DNA of 34,741 nt from Lachnospiraceae bacterium. GTDB taxonomy: Bacteria; Bacillota; Clostridia; Lachnospirales; Lachnospiraceae. The stretch is from positions 1-34,741 of the forward strand of contig JALFIB010000021.1 in assembly GCA_022776305.1 (NCBI GenBank), in the 5' to 3' direction. The notes below the pieces were generated by a model. The model saw nothing but the letters and a program-made list of their open reading frames with translations. It was not told the DNA's origin and made no database searches. The position numbers and the translations under genes are program-made. Position 1 is the first letter of the stretch. The number at the start of each line of letters is the position of its first letter. Of this stretch, positions 19,669-28,587 are shown one piece after another.

Positions 19669-20841
19669 ATGGATGAGCAGTTCAAAGATTTTGCAGATGC
19701 TCCGGCTCCGGTACTGACTTTCGGAGAGCCGGTTCCGGAAAAAAAGGAAGTGCCGGCAGTGGAGAAGCAGCCGGAAAAGCCGGCAGAACCCCAGCTTTCA
19801 GAGGACTTGCTGACAGATGATGAAAGAAAAATGGTGGATGATTTCAGCAAGCAGATCAACCTCCATGACTCCAACGGGATCCTTCAGTATGGGGTGGGGA
19901 CCCAGAAAAAGATGGCTGATTTTTCAGAAAATGCATTAAAAACCGTAAAGACGAAGGATCTGGGCGAGGTCGGCGAAATGATCTCTTCTCTGGTGACGGA
20001 GCTGAAGAGCTTTGATACAGAGGAGGAAGAAAAAGGATTTCTGGGATTCTTTAAGAAATCAGGGAATAAGCTGACTGCCATGAAAGCAAAATATGAGAAG
20101 GCAGAAGTGAATGTCACGAAGATCTGTGAGGTTCTGGAGGGCCACCAGATGCAGCTTATGAAAGACGTGGCTGTTCTGGATAAGATGTATGGCTTGAATC
20201 TTTCTTATTTTAAAGAGCTTTCTATGTATATTCTGGCAGGCAAGAAGCGTCTGGAAGAGGTTCGCGCCACAGAGCTTACCCAGCTGATCGAGAAAGCGAA
20301 CAGAAGCAATCTTCCGGAGGATGCTCAGGCTGCAAAGGATCTGGAATCCCTCTGCGAGCGGTTTGAAAAGAAGATCCATGACCTGGAACTGACCAGGATG
20401 ATCGCGATCCAGACAGCTCCGCAGATCCGGCTCGTACAGTCCAGTGATTCTCTGATGATTGAAAAGATACAGTCTACTGTTGTAAATACCATCCCTCTTT
20501 GGAAGAGCCAGATGGTGATCGCATTAGGTGTGGAGCATGCAAACCAAGCCGCAAAGGCACAGCGTGAAGTGACGGATATGACCAATGAATTGCTGCGAAA
20601 GAACGCTGAGTCCCTTAAGATGGCCACAGTGGAAAGCGCAAAGGCATCAGAAAGGGGTATTGTGGATCTTGAAACGCTGAAAGCCACAAATGCAGCTTTG
20701 ATCTCTACCTTTGACGAGGTGATCAAGGTTCAGGAGGAAGGACGGCAAAAACGGCGTGCGGCTGAAGATGAATTAAATAAGATGGAGCTTGAACTGAAGA
20801 ATAAACTTCTCGAGATCCATACCGGGCCGCGCAGTGTTTAA
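19669..20841 (+). CDS. Toxic anion resistance protein TelA family
   Basis: 390 aa; LDKMYGLNLSYFKELSMYILAGKKRLEE, IAIQTAPQIRLVQSSDSLMIEKIQSTVVNTIPLWKSQMVIALG. Confidence 0.92.
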   Translation: MDEQFKDFADAPAPVLTFGEPVPEKKEVPAVEKQPEKPAEPQLSEDLLTDDERKMVDDFSKQINLHDSNGILQYGVGTQKKMADFSENALKTVKTKDLGEVGEMISSLVTELKSFDTEEEEKGFLGFFKKSGNKLTAMKAKYEKAEVNVTKICEVLEGHQMQLMKDVAVLDKMYGLNLSYFKELSMYILAGKKRLEEVRATELTQLIEKANRSNLPEDAQAAKDLESLCERFEKKIHDLELTRMIAIQTAPQIRLVQSSDSLMIEKIQSTVVNTIPLWKSQMVIALGVEHANQAAKAQREVTDMTNELLRKNAESLKMATVESAKASERGIVDLETLKATNAALISTFDEVIKVQEEGRQKRRAAEDELNKMELELKNKLLEIHTGPRSV

Positions 20842-20942
20842 CCGAATCGAGCAGCGAAGCGGATTGCGAATATCCGCTTGACGTATAGAAATATCAGGCG
20901 CCAAAAGACGCTAAAATTGAAGTTTGAAAGGAGCAGTATAAT

Positions 20943-21062
20943 ATGGGTGTTTTTCTCGCTGTTTTAATTTTATTTGTTGTGATCGTAGCAGTGGTGGTAG
21001 CGGTGAGCACAATAAGCTCTGTATCCGGTGTGATCGCTGAAGAGGAAGATGACGAGGAGTAA
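20943..21062 (+). CDS. 39-aa single-TM microprotein (not in supplied ORF track)
   Basis: ATG preceded by GAAAGGAG; MGVFLAVLILFVVIVAVVVAVSTISSVSGVIAEEEDDEE*; 22 nt before the next CDS. Confidence 0.65.
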   Translation: MGVFLAVLILFVVIVAVVVAVSTISSVSGVIAEEEDDEE

Positions 21063-21084
21063 AAAATAAGGGAAAGTTTGAAAT

Positions 21085-21930
21085 ATGGAAATGTATACAA
21101 CTTCACAGTGGGTGATGTTCTTTTACATCTACTGCTTTCTGGGCTGGGTCTGGGAGAGTGCGTACGTATCTGTGATAAAGCATAGATTTGTAAACAGAGG
21201 GTTTTTAAAAGGCCCCTTCCTTCCACTTTATGGAAGTGGGGCGATCTGCATTCTGGTAGTGACCATACCTGTGAGGGGAAATATTCCGCTGATGTTTTTG
21301 ATCGGTATGGTATCTGCCACAGTGTTGGAATACGTGACAGGAGTGGTAATGGAGCGCTTGTTCCGCGTCCGTTATTGGGATTACACGGGCAAATTTATGA
21401 ATATCAAAGGCCATATCTGCCTTTCTTCTACCCTTTGCTGGGGCGTTATGACCATCTTGGTGGTAGACGGCCTGCACAAATATATTGAAAATCTTGTTTT
21501 CTCTGTAGATGAGAGGTATATTACATTGGCCGTGCTGATCCTTACGCCTATCCTTACTGCGGATTTTGTCACATCCTTCCACGCAGCCATCCATCTGCGC
21601 GATACTCTTGTGCGAAATGAGAAGATCAAGGAAGAACTGGGCAAGCTTGTGGAAAAGAAGAGAGAGCTGGAGCTGAGGCTGGCAGAGGCCGGAGAAAAGG
21701 CGAAAGAGCAGGCAATGGAGCAGATGCCGCAGGAAATGCAGGAGCTTTTGATTAAGATCGGTGAATTGAGAGGAAGGCTTAAGATCCCGTCCATCCGGTC
21801 CGGAAAGTCTGTCCGCGGCCTGTTAAGGCGAAATCCCTCTGCTATTTCACCTTGGCATAAAGAAACTTTTGCAGAATTAAAGACAAACTTGATCGAGAAG
21901 TTTGAAGAGATAAGGAAACAGGACGAATGA
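21085..21930 (+). CDS. Putative ABC transporter permease, CmpB family (PF06541-like)
   Basis: FYIYCFLGWVWESAYVSVIKHRFVNRGFLKGPFLPLYGSGAI; FRVRYWDYTGKFMNIKGHICLSSTLCWG. Confidence 0.85.
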   Translation: MEMYTTSQWVMFFYIYCFLGWVWESAYVSVIKHRFVNRGFLKGPFLPLYGSGAICILVVTIPVRGNIPLMFLIGMVSATVLEYVTGVVMERLFRVRYWDYTGKFMNIKGHICLSSTLCWGVMTILVVDGLHKYIENLVFSVDERYITLAVLILTPILTADFVTSFHAAIHLRDTLVRNEKIKEELGKLVEKKRELELRLAEAGEKAKEQAMEQMPQEMQELLIKIGELRGRLKIPSIRSGKSVRGLLRRNPSAISPWHKETFAELKTNLIEKFEEIRKQDE

Positions 21931-22109
21931 AAAGTGAGATTACGGAAGAATTTATCAGCGGGTTCTGCAAAGCACAGAACCAGACGCGGATGGTGGTATG
22001 CGAGCTGGAAAAGCTGGAAGATGGAAGCATAAAGCTTCTTTCTTCTGACTGCGCATACGGAAAATGTGAGCACAGCAAAGATTGTCTTTTGATGGGGCAG
22101 ATAAAATGA
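21927..22109 (+). CDS. 60-aa Cys-containing conserved-looking hypothetical protein
   Basis: ATGA overlap with upstream and downstream genes (translational coupling); CAYGKCEHSKDCLLM. Confidence 0.65.
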   Translation: MKSEITEEFISGFCKAQNQTRMVVCELEKLEDGSIKLLSSDCAYGKCEHSKDCLLMGQIK

Positions 22110-22525
22110 TTTCATTTGAAGAATTTGAAGAGATTACCTTCGAGATAGCCGATACGTTCCCGGAAGATTTTTTCCGGGAATTAAACGGCGGAGTCATGGT
22201 CCGAAAACGCAGGCGGCTTCATCCGGCGGCGGAAGATCATGACCTTTTTATTATGGGAGAGTACCATTTGGACCGGTATCTGGGACGGTTTATCGTGCTC
22301 TATTACGGTTCTTTTAAAACCTGCTTTGAATGGGTATCCGAGGAAGAGCTGAGGATTCAGATCAGGAAGGTCCTGCTCCATGAATTCAGGCATCATCTGG
22401 AATCACTTGCAGGTGAAAAGGACTTGGAAGTGGAGGACGCGGTGGAGATTTCCCAATATAAATATCGAAAACAAGTTCAAAAAGACTTGACGGCAGAAGC
22501 ATCTGGCGATAGAATAGAAAAGTGA
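22106..22525 (+). CDS. Metallopeptidase (zincin-like, PF06262-type) with HEFRHH motif
   Basis: MISFEEFEEITFEIADTFPEDFFRELNGGV...IRKVLLHEFRHHLESLAG; start overlaps previous stop. Confidence 0.75.
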   Translation: MISFEEFEEITFEIADTFPEDFFRELNGGVMVRKRRRLHPAAEDHDLFIMGEYHLDRYLGRFIVLYYGSFKTCFEWVSEEELRIQIRKVLLHEFRHHLESLAGEKDLEVEDAVEISQYKYRKQVQKDLTAEASGDRIEK

Positions 22526-22587
22526 GTTTTTTGACACGGACAAATGTGCGTGGTGCAAGGACTGCATCGAAATGAGGAGGAGACATT

Positions 22588-23871
22588 ATGAAACCATACA
22601 AAGAGATGACCCGAGAAGAACTTCTGAAAGAGCAGGCTGCTTTGGAAGCAAAGTTTCAGGAAGTGAAAGCAAGAGGATTAAAACTTGATATGTCCAGAGG
22701 TAAGCCATCGAAAGAACAGCTGGATCTGGCAAATGGGATGATGGATGTGTTAAACAGCCGCTCCGATATGGTTTGCGAAGCAGGAGTGGATTGCAGAAAC
22801 TATGGTATTATGGATGGTATTCCGGAAGCGAGAAGGCTGCTGGCAGATATGTCCGAGGTGCCGGAAAAAAATATCCTGATCTACGGAAACTCCAGTTTGA
22901 ACGTCATGTTCGATACGGTAGCACGCGCTATGTATATGGGTGTCTGCGGACATACTCCGTGGGGGAAATTAGACAAAGTAAAATTCCTCTGCCCGGTGCC
23001 GGGTTATGACCGCCATTTCGGAATCACGGAGTTTTTTGGAATAGAGATGATCAATGTGCCGCTGCTGCCTACAGGGCCGGATATGGATATGGTAGAAAAG
23101 CTTGTAGCAGAGGATGAAGCAATCAAAGGTATCTGGTGTGTACCGAAGTATTCCAACCCTACCGGGATTTCATATTCTGATGAGACAGTAAGGAGATTTG
23201 CCCATCTGAAACCGGCAGCTCCCGACTTCCGTATTTTCTGGGATAATGCATATTCGATCCATCATCTGTATGATGATGATCAGGACGTGATCCTTGAGCT
23301 TCTCACAGAGTGCGAAAAAGCGGGAACAGAGGATATGGTCTATAAATTTATTTCAACTTCTAAAGTAAGTTTTCCGGGTTCCGGTATTGCGGCAATGGCA
23401 GCATCTGAGGCAAACCTTGCGGATGCCAGACGTGCCCTGCATTACCAGACCATCGGACCGGACAAACTGAACCAGCTGCGCCACGTTCGTTTCTTTAAGG
23501 ATATGGACGGCGTACGGGAGCACATGAGAAAACATGCGGCGATCCTTCGGCCGAAGTTTGAAATGGTACTTCAGGTTCTGGAAGAGGAGCTTGGAGGACT
23601 GGAGATCGGAAGCTGGGGAAAACCAAAGGGTGGTTACTTTATCTCCTTTGATTCCATGGAAGGCTGTGCAAAGAAGATCGTAGCCAAGGCAAAAGAGGCC
23701 GGAGTGGTCATGACGGGAGCAGGAGCCACATTCCCATACGGAAAAGATCCGAAAGACTGCAACATCCGTATCGCCCCCTCATTCCCCACATTGGATGAAC
23801 TGAAAAAAGCAGCAGAAGTATTTGTGCTGAGTGTGAAATTAGTCAGTGTAGAAAAACTGCTGGAAGAATAA
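22588..23871 (+). CDS. Aspartate aminotransferase, class Ic (MocR-like fold type I)
   Basis: 427 aa; LDMSRGKPSKEQLDLANGMMDVL, KYSNPTGISYSDETV, FISTSKVSFPGSGIAAMAAS. Confidence 0.88.
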   Translation: MKPYKEMTREELLKEQAALEAKFQEVKARGLKLDMSRGKPSKEQLDLANGMMDVLNSRSDMVCEAGVDCRNYGIMDGIPEARRLLADMSEVPEKNILIYGNSSLNVMFDTVARAMYMGVCGHTPWGKLDKVKFLCPVPGYDRHFGITEFFGIEMINVPLLPTGPDMDMVEKLVAEDEAIKGIWCVPKYSNPTGISYSDETVRRFAHLKPAAPDFRIFWDNAYSIHHLYDDDQDVILELLTECEKAGTEDMVYKFISTSKVSFPGSGIAAMAASEANLADARRALHYQTIGPDKLNQLRHVRFFKDMDGVREHMRKHAAILRPKFEMVLQVLEEELGGLEIGSWGKPKGGYFISFDSMEGCAKKIVAKAKEAGVVMTGAGATFPYGKDPKDCNIRIAPSFPTLDELKKAAEVFVLSVKLVSVEKLLEE

Positions 23872-23877
23872 AAAGCA

Positions 23878-23942
23878 GGCAGCTGCAGGGATATTTTGGA
23901 ACGTGCGTAGCACGAAATCCCCTTGCAGCTACCTTTATTTTT
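23878..23942 (+). terminator. Terminator after aspartate aminotransferase
   Basis: gcagctgcaggg ... ccccttgcagctacctttattttt. Confidence 0.6.
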
Positions 23943-23990
23943 GGCTTTTTTGCTTGCCCTCACCCCTATAATGGGATATAATGTTCGAAA

Positions 23991-24158
23991 AGGGCAGAGC
24001 CAAGTGATGGAAAAAGCATCTGGCAGGCTTGCCTGCGCAGATGCTTTTTCCATCATTTGGCGAGCGAAGCGACCTCGTAAAAACGAAGTTTTTACGAGGC
24101 TCTGCCCTGGAAGCAGAGCCAAGGAACGAAACGAGGCTCTGCCCTAAAAAGCAGAGCC
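23991..24158. repeat. Composite palindromic repeat island
   Basis: Perfect 18-bp arms TGATGGAAAAAGCATCTG/CAGATGCTTTTTCCATCA; 12-bp arms CCTCGTAAAAAC-GAA-GTTTTTACGAGG; multiple direct/inverted copies of GGCTCTGC/GCAGAGCC including both ends. Confidence 0.85.
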
Positions 24159-24208
24159 ATATTCACAGAACACAATTTCCGGAAAGAGAAAATAAAAGCA
24201 GGAGGAAC

Positions 24209-25720
24209 ATGAAAAAGATGAAGCGATGCATCATATGTGGAACTTTGGGGGATGACAACAGTACATCTTGTGAAGTGTGCGGCAATCCCTTTGTAGATAC
24301 GGAAAATACTTCCGAGGCGGATAAGGGAGAGACACCGGAAGTACAGCAGGTATCATCTCCTGCTGAGGAAAAAGAAGATACACCTGCATCCAAGGAAGAG
24401 GAAGCGCCAAAAGCAGAAGAACCTGCGCCAGACCGCTCACCTGAAAGGGCAAGGGCTGCGGCACCGAGGGCTGCAAAAAGGCAGTATCCGGGAACAGAAG
24501 GCAGGCCGCACAGAACAAGAAGTGGTCCGCAGATCTACGGACAGGAAGGATCTATGCCGCAGGGAACTGAATTTGGCCGTCAGGGAGCTGTTCGAAGAAA
24601 TGTACAGGGTAAGCCTGTTGACCATCAGCCTGTGGAAGGCTCAGAAGGAACGATGAGAGAGGCAGGACAAACCCAGATGAGACGTCCGGTACAGGGACAG
24701 ACGGGCCGTCCGGCAGATCCGGCACAGGGACAGTCAGGCATGGCAGGCCGCCCGGCAGGACCGGTGCAGGGACAATCAGGCATGGCAAGCCGTCAGGCAG
24801 CGCCGGTGCAGGGACAATCAGGTATGGCAGGCCGTCCGGCAGGATCGATGCAGGGACAAGGAAGCATGGCAGGTCGTCCTATGAATCCGGGACAGGTACC
24901 TATGGGCCGTCCGCCAATGCAGTCAGCCGGGTATCAGTCCAGAAGGATTGCAGAGGTTTCAAGAAAGATGTTAAAATCTCCGCTATTCTTCTTGATCGCT
25001 CTGCTTTATACGGCAAGCTTTGCAGGATCTATCGCGGCAATTTTCTTAAATCAGATGAATTACTCACAGGTTATCCGGCTGATCAAGAATTTTGACCTTC
25101 CGGCACAAGTATCCGGTTATGCGGGCACAGTGATCTCCCTTCTTTCTAAGTTGGATTCCGGTGCCATCGTTGCAAACCTGATCATACATATTCCGGAATT
25201 ACTGTTCTGCCTTGGCCTTTGGCTCATATTCATCTGTGCACTGCGTGCAAAAGAAAATATGTCAGGAGTTGGATTTGGCTTTGTAAAGGCAAATGTGATC
25301 ATCAATATGATCGCTTACTTTGCTATTATGTTTATCCTTTTGGTTCTCTCAGTTGCAGTTGCTATTTCTTCATGGGCGGCAGGAACGACATCCGTGATCG
25401 TGATATCTGCTATCGTGCTGGTGCTTGTGATCGTGGCAACCATGATGGTGATCATGTTCTTCTTCTGCTTTTTGGCAACGATCAAAGCCTGCAGGCTGAA
25501 CAGCAATGAAGGTGAGAGCTACGGAAGGCTGTCCGGTTATGTGGCAGTGGTTCACATTGTTTTGGGATTGTTTGCAATCATCGACCTTCTCTCCGGTATT
25601 GTAAATTCTGAGATCGTAAATATTATCGGAGGAGCAGGAAGCATTGGCTGGATGCTGCTGTTCGCTGTATGGATCTTTATGTACAGAGGCAGAATGGATG
25701 AACTGGAAGAGGATGTATAA
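24209..25720 (+). CDS. Zinc-ribbon, low-complexity-linker, multi-pass membrane protein
   Basis: N-terminal CIICGTLGDDNSTSCEVCG zinc ribbon, acidic and GQSGMAGRPAGPVQ-type repeats, then about 5 TM segments. ATG at 24209 with GGAGGA SD. Confidence 0.75.
   Translation: MKKMKRCIICGTLGDDNSTSCEVCGNPFVDTENTSEADKGETPEVQQVSSPAEEKEDTPASKEEEAPKAEEPAPDRSPERARAAAPRAAKRQYPGTEGRPHRTRSGPQIYGQEGSMPQGTEFGRQGAVRRNVQGKPVDHQPVEGSEGTMREAGQTQMRRPVQGQTGRPADPAQGQSGMAGRPAGPVQGQSGMASRQAAPVQGQSGMAGRPAGSMQGQGSMAGRPMNPGQVPMGRPPMQSAGYQSRRIAEVSRKMLKSPLFFLIALLYTASFAGSIAAIFLNQMNYSQVIRLIKNFDLPAQVSGYAGTVISLLSKLDSGAIVANLIIHIPELLFCLGLWLIFICALRAKENMSGVGFGFVKANVIINMIAYFAIMFILLVLSVAVAISSWAAGTTSVIVISAIVLVLVIVATMMVIMFFFCFLATIKACRLNSNEGESYGRLSGYVAVVHIVLGLFAIIDLLSGIVNSEIVNIIGGAGSIGWMLLFAVWIFMYRGRMDELEEDV
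24721..24899 (+). repeat. In-frame 42-bp (14-aa) tandem repeat
   Basis: QGQSGMAGRPAGPV / QGQSGMASRQAAPV / QGQSGMAGRPAGSM / QGQGSMAGRPMNPG. Confidence 0.85.
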
Positions 25721-25946
25721 CAGTCCGTTTGGTATCTTTTGATACTTAAATCAAATCTTCAAATGAAGTGAATAGGACGCCGGAGTGCGGGGACTAAAGA
25801 AATGTCCACGTATTTCCGGCACTTTTTATTTCTTCCTTGACAGCATACAAATAATTTGTTAGTATAGACGTGCAGTTTAGCGTGGTAGAGTGCTAATACG
25901 GAAAAGAGGGCACAGTAAGAGAGCTGTGCAGAACGGAGGATGATTT

Positions 25947-26786
25947 ATGAAAAAGAGTGTATTTTGTGCATTGACAGCTGCAGCACTGGTTGCATCCATG
26001 GTTGCCGGAACAGCATGTATGGCAGAAGAGAGAACGACTTTTATTGTAGGTTTTGATGCGGAGTACCCGCCCTACGGATATATGGATGAGAATGGAGAGT
26101 ATACAGGATTTGACCTTGAGCTGGCTCAGGCAGTATGTGACCTGCAGGGCTGGGAGCTGGTAAAGACTCCTATCGATTGGGATTCTAAGGATCTTGAGCT
26201 GAATTCAGGCGCTATTGACTGTATCTGGAACGGATTTACCATGAATGGCCGTGAAGAAGAGTATACATGGTCAGTTCCGTACGTAGACAACAGTCAGGTA
26301 ATCGTTGTAGCAGAGGATTCCGGAATTGAAAGTCTGGAAGATCTGGCTGGCAAGATCGTCGGTGTGCAGGCTGATTCAGCAGCCCTGAAGCTTTTGACAG
26401 ATGACGGTGATCAGGCTGAGCTTGGTGCTACCTTTGGCACACTCCAGCAGTTCAAAGATTATAATACTGCATTTGCAGAGCTGCAGGCAGGAAGTATTGA
26501 TGCATCTGCAATTGATATCGGTGTAGCACAGTACCAGCTGAAAGGAAAAGAAGGATATAAGATCCTTGACGAAGCACTGAATTCCGAGCAGTATGCCATC
26601 GGTTTCCGTCTTGGAGACGATGAACTTTGCAATACAGTAAATGAATCTCTGAAGACTCTTCTGGAGGATGGTACTTTTGATGAGCTTGCTGAAAAATATG
26701 AGCTGACAGATATGGTATGCCTTGCAGAGGAAATCGGAGCATTGGATGGAGCTGCAGAAGCAGCAACAGAAGCAGCAACTGAGTAA
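25947..26786 (+). CDS. Amino-acid ABC transporter substrate-binding protein
   Basis: Signal peptide with Cys, TFIVGFDAEYPPYGYMDENGEYTGFDLELAQAVCDLQGWELV; followed by permease and ATPase genes. Confidence 0.93.
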   Translation: MKKSVFCALTAAALVASMVAGTACMAEERTTFIVGFDAEYPPYGYMDENGEYTGFDLELAQAVCDLQGWELVKTPIDWDSKDLELNSGAIDCIWNGFTMNGREEEYTWSVPYVDNSQVIVVAEDSGIESLEDLAGKIVGVQADSAALKLLTDDGDQAELGATFGTLQQFKDYNTAFAELQAGSIDASAIDIGVAQYQLKGKEGYKILDEALNSEQYAIGFRLGDDELCNTVNESLKTLLEDGTFDELAEKYELTDMVCLAEEIGALDGAAEAATEAATE

Positions 26787-26822
26787 TTACACGTAGAAGC
26801 AGCAATTTAGTAATTACATGTT
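26769..26822 (+). repeat. 27-bp tandem duplication spanning the stop codon
   Basis: gaagcagcaactgagtaattacacgta / gaagcagcaatttagtaattacatgtt, 23/27 identical. Confidence 0.85.
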
Positions 26823-26955
26823 TCACGAGCATTCGACTTGGATGGATGCGGCTGCATTACATTAAGAAAGAAAAAGAATCTTTACAGAGGGTGTCTCAGG
26901 ACAGGGATGCCCTCTTCCTTGTTAGATAGAATGGATGGAAAGGAATGTAAAGTAA

Positions 26956-27606
26956 ATGAGTTTTACAGTTATGCTGCAGCAGTTAAGCAATGGTATGGTA
27001 AAATCCATCGGGATCTTTGTCCTGACTTTGATTTTTTCCCTGCCGCTGGGCTTGCTGATTTCATTTGGCAGAATGTCTAAAAATAAGATTTTGCAGACGA
27101 TCATGAAAGTCTATATATCGATCATGCGAGGAACACCGCTGATGCTGCAGCTGCTTGTGGTGTACTTTGGTCCCTTTTATTTATTTGGGATGAAGATCGG
27201 CGGTTCCTACCGCTATATGGCGATCATCATCGGTTTTGCGCTGAACTATGCTGCTTATTTTGCGGAGATTTACCGTTCCGGTATTGAATCCATGCCGGTG
27301 GGGCAGTATGAGGCGGCAAAAGTCCTTGGATACAGTAAGGTACAGTGCTTCGTACATATTATATTTCCACAGGTAGTAAAAAGGATCCTGCCGTCTGTCA
27401 CCAACGAAGTGATCACGCTGGTAAAGGACACCTCTTTGAGTTTTTCCCTTGCTTATGCGGAAATGTTTACCATCGCAAAGCAGATCGCTGCATCAGAGAC
27501 ATCCTTCATGCCTTTTGTAGTGGCCGGCGTCTTTTACTATATCTTTAATCTGATCGTGGCTGTGGTAATGGAATACGTGGAAAAGAGATTGAGCTATTAT
27601 CAATAG
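26956..27606 (+). CDS. Amino-acid ABC transporter permease (HisM/GlnP type)
   Basis: MRGTPLMLQLLVVYFG; YAAYFAEIYRSGIESMPVGQYEAAKVLGYSKVQ (EAA loop). Confidence 0.95.
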   Translation: MSFTVMLQQLSNGMVKSIGIFVLTLIFSLPLGLLISFGRMSKNKILQTIMKVYISIMRGTPLMLQLLVVYFGPFYLFGMKIGGSYRYMAIIIGFALNYAAYFAEIYRSGIESMPVGQYEAAKVLGYSKVQCFVHIIFPQVVKRILPSVTNEVITLVKDTSLSFSLAYAEMFTIAKQIAASETSFMPFVVAGVFYYIFNLIVAVVMEYVEKRLSYYQ

Positions 27607-27616
27607 GAGGGAAAAG

Positions 27617-28375
27617 ATGAAACTATTGGAAATGAACCATATCCAAAAAGGCTTTGAAGGCTTGGAAGTGATCAAAGATATTTCCCTTTCTGTTGAGGAG
27701 GGAGAGATCCTTTCCATCATCGGCCCGTCTGGTTCCGGAAAATCAACGCTGCTGCGCTGTGCGACCATGCTGGAGCAGATAGATGGCGGAGAGATCTTAT
27801 ACATGGGAGAGAAAGCCGCTTACGTGGACAAAGAGGGAAAAAAGGTGTACCCCAAGGGGGAAGAGGCGAAAAAAATCCATTCTTATTTCGGATTGGTGTT
27901 TCAGAATTTTAACTTGTTTCCTCACTATTCCGTGATGAAAAACATTACGGATGCACCCATCCGGATCCAGAAGCGGAAAAAAGAAGAGGTCTATCAGGAA
28001 GCAAGGGAACTTCTGAAAAAAATGGGCTTAGCGGATAAGGAAGATGCTTATCCCTGCCAGCTTTCCGGCGGACAGTGCCAGAGGGTGGCAATTGCAAGAG
28101 CACTGGCTTTAAACCCTAAGATATTATTTTTTGATGAGCCCACCTCAGCCCTTGACCCTGAACTTACGGGGGAAGTGCTGCGAGTGATCAAATCCTTGGC
28201 AGATTTAAAGATCACCATGGTGATCGTCACCCATGAGATGTCTTTTGCAAGAGAGATCTCGGACCGGGTCATTTTTATGGATAAAGGTATTGTGGAGCTG
28301 GAGGGGCGTCCCAGCGAAGTATTCGACGCTGACCATGCACGTATCCGTGAATTTTTAGGAAAGTTTAACCAGTGA
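27617..28375 (+). CDS. Amino-acid ABC transporter ATP-binding protein
   Basis: Walker A GPSGSGKST, signature LSGGQCQR, Walker B ILFFDEPTSALDPE. Confidence 0.95.
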   Translation: MKLLEMNHIQKGFEGLEVIKDISLSVEEGEILSIIGPSGSGKSTLLRCATMLEQIDGGEILYMGEKAAYVDKEGKKVYPKGEEAKKIHSYFGLVFQNFNLFPHYSVMKNITDAPIRIQKRKKEEVYQEARELLKKMGLADKEDAYPCQLSGGQCQRVAIARALALNPKILFFDEPTSALDPELTGEVLRVIKSLADLKITMVIVTHEMSFAREISDRVIFMDKGIVELEGRPSEVFDADHARIREFLGKFNQ

Positions 28376-28405
28376 TCTTAGAATGAGCCAAGGGACAAAT
28401 GGACA

Positions 28406-28431
28406 AACAATACATGCTTGCATGTATTGTT
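28406..28431. repeat. Perfect 12-bp-arm palindrome
   Basis: AACAATACATGC-TT-GCATGTATTGTT. Confidence 0.8.
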
Positions 28432-28556
28432 ATGTCTATGGGGTCTGGGCCTGCCAAACATCGAACCGGATCATCTGCCGGGATTAAAATTTCCAAATCC
28501 AGCGGAAGTTTGATTTAATAGTACAGAGAAGATAGAGTATAATCTATCTGTAAGAT

Positions 28557-28578
28557 TTTATTTAGTGGCATAAATAAA
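28557..28578. promoter_or_regulatory. Candidate operator, site A (22-bp palindrome)
   Basis: TTTATTTA-GTGGCA-TAAATAAA; same architecture as site B upstream of the His-rich GTPase. Confidence 0.6.
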
Positions 28579-28587
28579 TTTTACACC

